Shown piece after piece: positions 53,989-57,502 of a DNA stretch of 57,502 nt; the first letter of the stretch is position 1; every line of letters starts with the position of its first letter. Source of the stretch: Cupriavidus pauculus. Lineage in GTDB: Bacteria; Pseudomonadota; Gammaproteobacteria; Burkholderiales; Burkholderiaceae. A model generated the notes under the pieces. The model was given only the letters and a program-made list of their open reading frames with translations. It made no database searches and had not been told where the DNA came from. The position numbers and the translations under genes are program-made. Where the stretch lies: assembly GCF_002858765.1 (NCBI RefSeq), contig NZ_PJRP01000002.1, forward strand, positions 731,548-789,049. Direction: 5' to 3'.

Positions 53989-54952
53989 GCCGGGGCTCCG
54001 CGCCAAAGAATACATCCTCGAGCGTGGGCTCGTCGATGCGCAGGTCGTCGATACAGTCGGCCAGCAGCCCGACCAGCGTCATCTTAGCTTCGCGCGGGCA
54101 ATCCAGCCGGAAATCCAGGCCGTCAGCGCCGTGCAGTACCACTTCGGGCACCGATTCGAGCCGCCGGCGGATCACCGGCAGGGTGCCCGGCACAATGCGC
54201 ACGCGCAGCTGCAGCGGCAACTTGTGGCGTCCGCGCAGCGCGTCGACCGTGCCCATCGCCTGCACGCGGCCGTTGGCCAGCAGCGCCAGCCGGTCCACGC
54301 GCTCCTGCAGTTCGCTGAGGATGTGCGACGTGATGACGATGGTGACGCCCGCTTCCTTCTGCTCGCGCAGGATCGCATGCACGTCGCGCAGGGCCAGTGG
54401 GTCCAGGCCGTTGCTCGGTTCATCGAGGAACAGCACGCGTGGCGCGCCCAGCAACGCCTGCGCAAAGCCCAGCCGCTGCCGCATGCCCTTGGAATACTCG
54501 CGCACCGGGCGCCGTGCCGCGTGCGCCAGCCCGAATCGATCCAGCAGGGCGGGGCAGTCTTGCGCATCCGCGCCTTTCAGGCGGGCGAAGAAGCGCAGCG
54601 TCTCCAGCCCGTTGAGGTTGTCGTAGAGCACCAGGTTCTCGGGCAGATACCCGATGCGCCGACGAGCGGCGCGGAACGCGGCGGTGCCCACGGCGGCGCC
54701 GTCGATCTCGATCGTGCCGCGCGACGCGGGCACCAGGCCCAGCATCATCTTGAACAGCGTGCTCTTGCCTGCGCCGTTGTGGCCAATCAGGCCGAACATC
54801 TCGCCGGCATGCATCTGCAGGCTGACACCGTCGACGGCGCGCACGGCGCCGTAGTACCGGGCCACGTCGCGCAGGACCACGGCAGGGGCGCCTGCGCCGG
54901 ATGCGGAAGATGCACCAGATGCGCCGGGTGCGGATTCTCTAGGGTTGGTCAC
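53975..54952 (-). CDS. nosF: NosF, ABC transporter ATP-binding protein for nitrous oxide reductase maturation
   Basis: A 325-residue ATPase. I start it at GTG 54952, overlapping the nosD end by 14 bases, with a GGAG upstream inside nosD; no ATG or GTG nearby fits better. Motifs: VVLRDVARYYGAVRAVDGVS, Walker A IGHNGAGKST (about residue 54), signature EYSKGMRQRLGFA and Walker B VLFLDEPSNGLDP (about residue 163), then the switch histidine in ITSHILSELQ. The first 22 residues are Ser/Ala/Gly-rich and probably disordered. It powers the NosDFY complex. Confidence 0.94.
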   Translation of the reverse strand: MTNPRESAPGASGASSASGAGAPAVVLRDVARYYGAVRAVDGVSLQMHAGEMFGLIGHNGAGKSTLFKMMLGLVPASRGTIEIDGAAVGTAAFRAARRRIGYLPENLVLYDNLNGLETLRFFARLKGADAQDCPALLDRFGLAHAARRPVREYSKGMRQRLGFAQALLGAPRVLFLDEPSNGLDPLALRDVHAILREQKEAGVTIVITSHILSELQERVDRLALLANGRVQAMGTVDALRGRHKLPLQLRVRIVPGTLPVIRRRLESVPEVVLHGADGLDFRLDCPREAKMTLVGLLADCIDDLRIDEPTLEDVFFGAEPRHAVH

Positions 54953-56207
54953 GCCAGTGACTCCATTGCGGGTGATCGGGGGCCATGCGTGGCGCGGCAT
55001 CGACCACACCGGGCACACGCATGACGGGGAACTGTCGGGACACCACCCGCAGCGCCTGCACGGCGGGGCTGGCAAACAGCAGCTTGACGGCCGGATGCCG
55101 CCAGGTCAGGCGATCCACCACGTCGTTGGCTTCATAGGGCACGTCGCCGATGCCGTCGCCATCGCGGTCCCAGCCCAGGTAGTTGCTCCAGTGGTTGCCG
55201 CCCGGCTTGCCGGCCGCATCACCCCAGGGCTCGTCGCGTGCGCCCACATAGCGCACCTGCTCCTGGTTGCCGATGAAGTCATTGCGCTGCACCACGTTGC
55301 GCGTGGACCCGGCGGACAGGTGCACGCCCACCCGGTTGTCGATCACGAGATTGCCGCGCAGCGTCACGTATTCGGCGTCGTAGATGAAGAAGCCGCGCGC
55401 GTTGTCGGCGACGATATTGCGCTCCACCACGGCGTCCTGCACGGTGCGCAGCATGATGCCGTGGTCGACATTGCCCCAGGTGCGGTTGTTGCGCACGGTC
55501 TGGTCGCGCACTTCCATCAGGGCCAGGCCACCGCGGTTGCGGTAGCTGTCGTTGTCTTCCCAGAGGTTGTAGTAGGAATTCATGTAGTGGCTGCCGTAGC
55601 GGCTATGGTGCAGCCGGTTGCCACGGAAAACGGCATGGTGCGACACATCCACATACAGGGCGTCGCGCACGAAGCTGATCTGGTTGTCGAGAATCCGCGC
55701 CCCGCGCGTGTTGTAGAGCTGGATGCCATTGCCGCGTTGCGACGACTGGAAATCCCGCTTGCCGGTGATCACGTTGCTTGCCACGCGGACATCGTTGGCC
55801 TTTTCGATCCAGAGCCCGAACAGGTTGTAGGTCAGCTCGCAGCCGCTGACGACCGCGCGATGCGCGCCGGGCATGATGTAGATGCCGGATTCCTGGTGCT
55901 TCAGGCTGTCGCCGGAATCGCGCACGATCAGGCTGTCGAGCGTCACGTCCGGCGCCGTGACGGTGATGGTGTTGCCGCGCAGCCCGCCACTGACGGTGGG
56001 CCGGCCCACGCCGCGCAGTGTCAGCGGCTTGTCGATGCGCAGGTTTTCTTCGTAGTAGCCGCGCGCGATGCGGATCTCGTCGCCGTCTCGTGCGGCCGCG
56101 ATCGCCTGCTGGATCGACGCACCCGGCTGGACGTCGATCACGGCGGCACCGGCCGCGTTCGTGATGAACGCGAGCCCCAGCAGCCAGCGTCGGATGGTAT
56201 CGATCAC
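54939..56207 (-). CDS. nosD: NosD, periplasmic copper-site maturation protein
   Basis: A 422-residue periplasmic protein with a signal peptide (WLLGLAFITNAAGAAVID, cleaved near residue 22) and a right-handed beta-helix built of repeated short turns (for example SGIYIMPGAHRAVVSG, GNGIQLYNTRGARILDN, RGFFIYDAEYVTLRGN), the carbohydrate-binding/CASH domain of NosD. The NHWSNYLGWDRDGDGIGDV segment near residue 345 is a family hallmark. It acts with NosF and NosY in maturation of NosZ. It directly follows nosR (4-base overlap) without an intervening nosZ, unlike the P. stutzeri order R-Z-D-F-Y-L. Confidence 0.96.
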   Translation of the reverse strand: MIDTIRRWLLGLAFITNAAGAAVIDVQPGASIQQAIAAARDGDEIRIARGYYEENLRIDKPLTLRGVGRPTVSGGLRGNTITVTAPDVTLDSLIVRDSGDSLKHQESGIYIMPGAHRAVVSGCELTYNLFGLWIEKANDVRVASNVITGKRDFQSSQRGNGIQLYNTRGARILDNQISFVRDALYVDVSHHAVFRGNRLHHSRYGSHYMNSYYNLWEDNDSYRNRGGLALMEVRDQTVRNNRTWGNVDHGIMLRTVQDAVVERNIVADNARGFFIYDAEYVTLRGNLVIDNRVGVHLSAGSTRNVVQRNDFIGNQEQVRYVGARDEPWGDAAGKPGGNHWSNYLGWDRDGDGIGDVPYEANDVVDRLTWRHPAVKLLFASPAVQALRVVSRQFPVMRVPGVVDAAPRMAPDHPQWSHWRDQP

Positions 56208-57403
56208 GGCGCTGCCTCAGTGTCAGTCTGCCGTGTCTGGCGCGTCTCGCCGCTGGTGACCGGCACGATGGGGATGAAGTAGCCGTCGCGGCCGATGCGG
56301 GAGAGCGGCTGCCCGTCGCGCTCGCGCCGCTTGCGTTCCTTCGCCAGCGGCGGACAGGCATGGGCATCGGTATAGAGCACCATGCAGTCCAGGCACAGCA
56401 GGCACTCGCGCGGATCGATGCGGCCCTTGCCGTCGATGGCCTGCGCACCGCAGCCGACCGCGCAAGCCTTGCAGCGCGTGCAATCGGGTTTGCGGCGGAT
56501 GCCGAAGACCCGGAACATGCTTGGAATGGCCAGCGATGCGCCCAGCGGACACAGGTACTTGCAGTAGGGCCGCTCCGTGAACAGCGAAAGGCCAAGGATG
56601 GCGCAGACGAACAGCCCGAACGGCCACGCGCGATTCTGGATGCCGACCAGGAAGGTCGTCTTGAACGGTTCGACCTCGGCAAGCTTCTCGGCCAGGCCCA
56701 TCGACAGCAGCGAGACACCCAGCAGGCCTGCGAAGACACCGTATTTCAGCCATTTCAGCTTGTCATGGACCTTGCGCGGCAACTGGGACTGAAAGCGCCG
56801 AAGCCCGATCAGCCGGCCGATGCGGAACATGCCCTCGGACAGCGACCCGAACGGGCAGAGCCATCCGCAGAACAGCCCGCGTCCCCATATCAGCACCGTG
56901 GCGGCGATGAAGATCCAGAACAGGAACACGAATGGATCGGACAGGAACAGCGACCAGCGCCACTGGAACAGCAGCGAATGCACCCAGGTCAGCACCTGCG
57001 TGACGGACGGCTGTGCCATCGCGCCAAAGCCGACGAACACGATGCTGATGACCCAGGCGCTGTATTTGAACGCGTTGACTGGCCACTTGTTGCGCTGTGT
57101 GGCGCGGCGCGTGAGCTTGTCGCGGAAGGCATGGGCCACGGCCACGGCCACCAGAAACGCGGCAAACAGGCCGATGGGGAGGGCACGCGATTTCCAGGCT
57201 TTCAGCCATGCAGGGGTGGGCGTCTCCACCTTCGGGCGGCCGCCTTCCAGCAATTTGGCGGGCAACCAGTATTCGGCATCGAAGCTCGCGAACGTGCGAG
57301 CGCCCGTGGCGCGGTCGACGCGGTTGCCCAGGAAGACCAGCTTCCACGGCCACGCCGCCGAGAAAGACCCCGAGCGCACGATGAAGATAGCCGATTGAGT
57401 CAC
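56204..57403 (-). CDS. nosR: NosR/NirI-type membrane iron-sulfur protein, C-terminal part only (probably broken gene)
   Basis: The intact frame encodes 399 residues from GTG 57403 and ends 4 bases into nosD. It has the end of the periplasmic FMN-binding domain (LGNRVDRATGARTFASFDAE), then about five membrane segments with two Cys pairs (GRGLFCGWLCPFGS and RPYCKYLCPLGA) and two 4Fe-4S motifs (CTRCKACAVGC and CLLCLDC). NosR needs about 300 more N-terminal residues, with the FMN site, but this frame is closed by TGA at 57491-57493. In the neighbouring frame just upstream the residues RDRDM resemble the end of the NosR FMN domain, suggesting a frameshift near 57425-57435. Loss of the N-terminus should impair NosR; a sequencing error near the contig end cannot be excluded. 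Confidence 0.8.
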   Translation of the reverse strand: MTQSAIFIVRSGSFSAAWPWKLVFLGNRVDRATGARTFASFDAEYWLPAKLLEGGRPKVETPTPAWLKAWKSRALPIGLFAAFLVAVAVAHAFRDKLTRRATQRNKWPVNAFKYSAWVISIVFVGFGAMAQPSVTQVLTWVHSLLFQWRWSLFLSDPFVFLFWIFIAATVLIWGRGLFCGWLCPFGSLSEGMFRIGRLIGLRRFQSQLPRKVHDKLKWLKYGVFAGLLGVSLLSMGLAEKLAEVEPFKTTFLVGIQNRAWPFGLFVCAILGLSLFTERPYCKYLCPLGASLAIPSMFRVFGIRRKPDCTRCKACAVGCGAQAIDGKGRIDPRECLLCLDCMVLYTDAHACPPLAKERKRRERDGQPLSRIGRDGYFIPIVPVTSGETRQTRQTDTEAAP

Positions 57404-57502
57404 ATCGGGTTCATTGGCGAGCCATGTCGCGGTCCCTGTGGCGCCTACACTGCATGGATCGACGCCACGCCCCCAAACCAGCGAGCCCGCTCATGCCTCA
57501 AT

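Noticed and set aside
57424..57502. Plus-strand frame opening at ATG 57424, and a later ATG at 57493, with a TACACT that could be a -10 box, suggesting a new gene to the right.
   Set aside because: Only 26 codons are visible, nothing is recognisable, and the region may instead be decayed nosR; it needs sequence beyond the edge.

Overview
The window looks like a chromosomal segment of a betaproteobacterium of the family Burkholderiaceae, most likely Cupriavidus or a close relative. This is an inference from several things: high GC, a Bug-type solute-binding protein, a BPSS1780-type membrane protein, an RpoD with a long Ala/Lys/Ser/Thr-rich tail, and the gene order xseB-ispA-dxs-folE2 ... tsaD ... 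yqeY-dnaG-rpoD-tRNA. No database was consulted. There is no prophage, insertion sequence or CRISPR array; most of the window is ordinary core genome.

Region 1 (1-5243): a partial TctB transporter subunit, an NhaP2-type cation/proton antiporter, a Bug/TctC solute-binding protein, a DUF2214 membrane protein and a CaiB/BaiF CoA-transferase. Region 2 (5494-16712): alaS with a textbook terminator, two small membrane proteins of unknown function, a slipin-NfeD pair, a LysR regulator divergent from an MFS transporter with a clear LysR-type operator between them, then a co-oriented run of class II aldolase, tautomerase, threonine aldolase, NUDIX hydrolase and TusA. Region 3 (16826-29657): galU and valS on the minus strand, uvrD on the plus strand, then a minus-strand block (BPSS1780 protein, thrB, DUF2782, LOG-family protein) whose last gene diverges from polA with overlapping or nearly touching start codons.

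Region 4 (29972-41326): an NDH-2-type dehydrogenase behind a perfect 17-bp palindrome, a Tat-type dienelactone hydrolase-like protein, a histidine-rich ZIP metal transporter without a normal start codon at its best ribosome-binding site, a mercaptopyruvate sulfurtransferase, a DMT exporter, a Rieske oxygenase, and the isoprenoid/folate block xseB-ispA-dxs-folE2. folE2 has a structured leader that could switch between two folds. Region 5 (41384-51560): a PhoD-like phosphatase, tsaD, a flavoprotein, and the macromolecular synthesis block yqeY-dnaG-rpoD followed by a CAT-anticodon tRNA and a strong terminator; rpsU, often part of this block, is absent here.

Region 6 (51614-57502): a 3-hydroxyisobutyrate dehydrogenase-like protein, then a minus-strand nitrous-oxide-reductase maturation cluster nosR-nosD-nosF-nosY-nosL with overlapping genes. 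nosZ does not lie between nosR and nosD, and the nosR frame is closed by a stop near the window edge, so only its C-terminal membrane/iron-sulfur half is intact. A damaged nosR, with nosZ lost or elsewhere, is the most notable anomaly. I did not find a clearly new multi-gene system; the better leads are single-locus oddities: nosR, the folE2 leader, the palindrome before the NDH-2 gene, the ZIP start codon, the 36.6-37.05 kb gap and the unknown small membrane pair.
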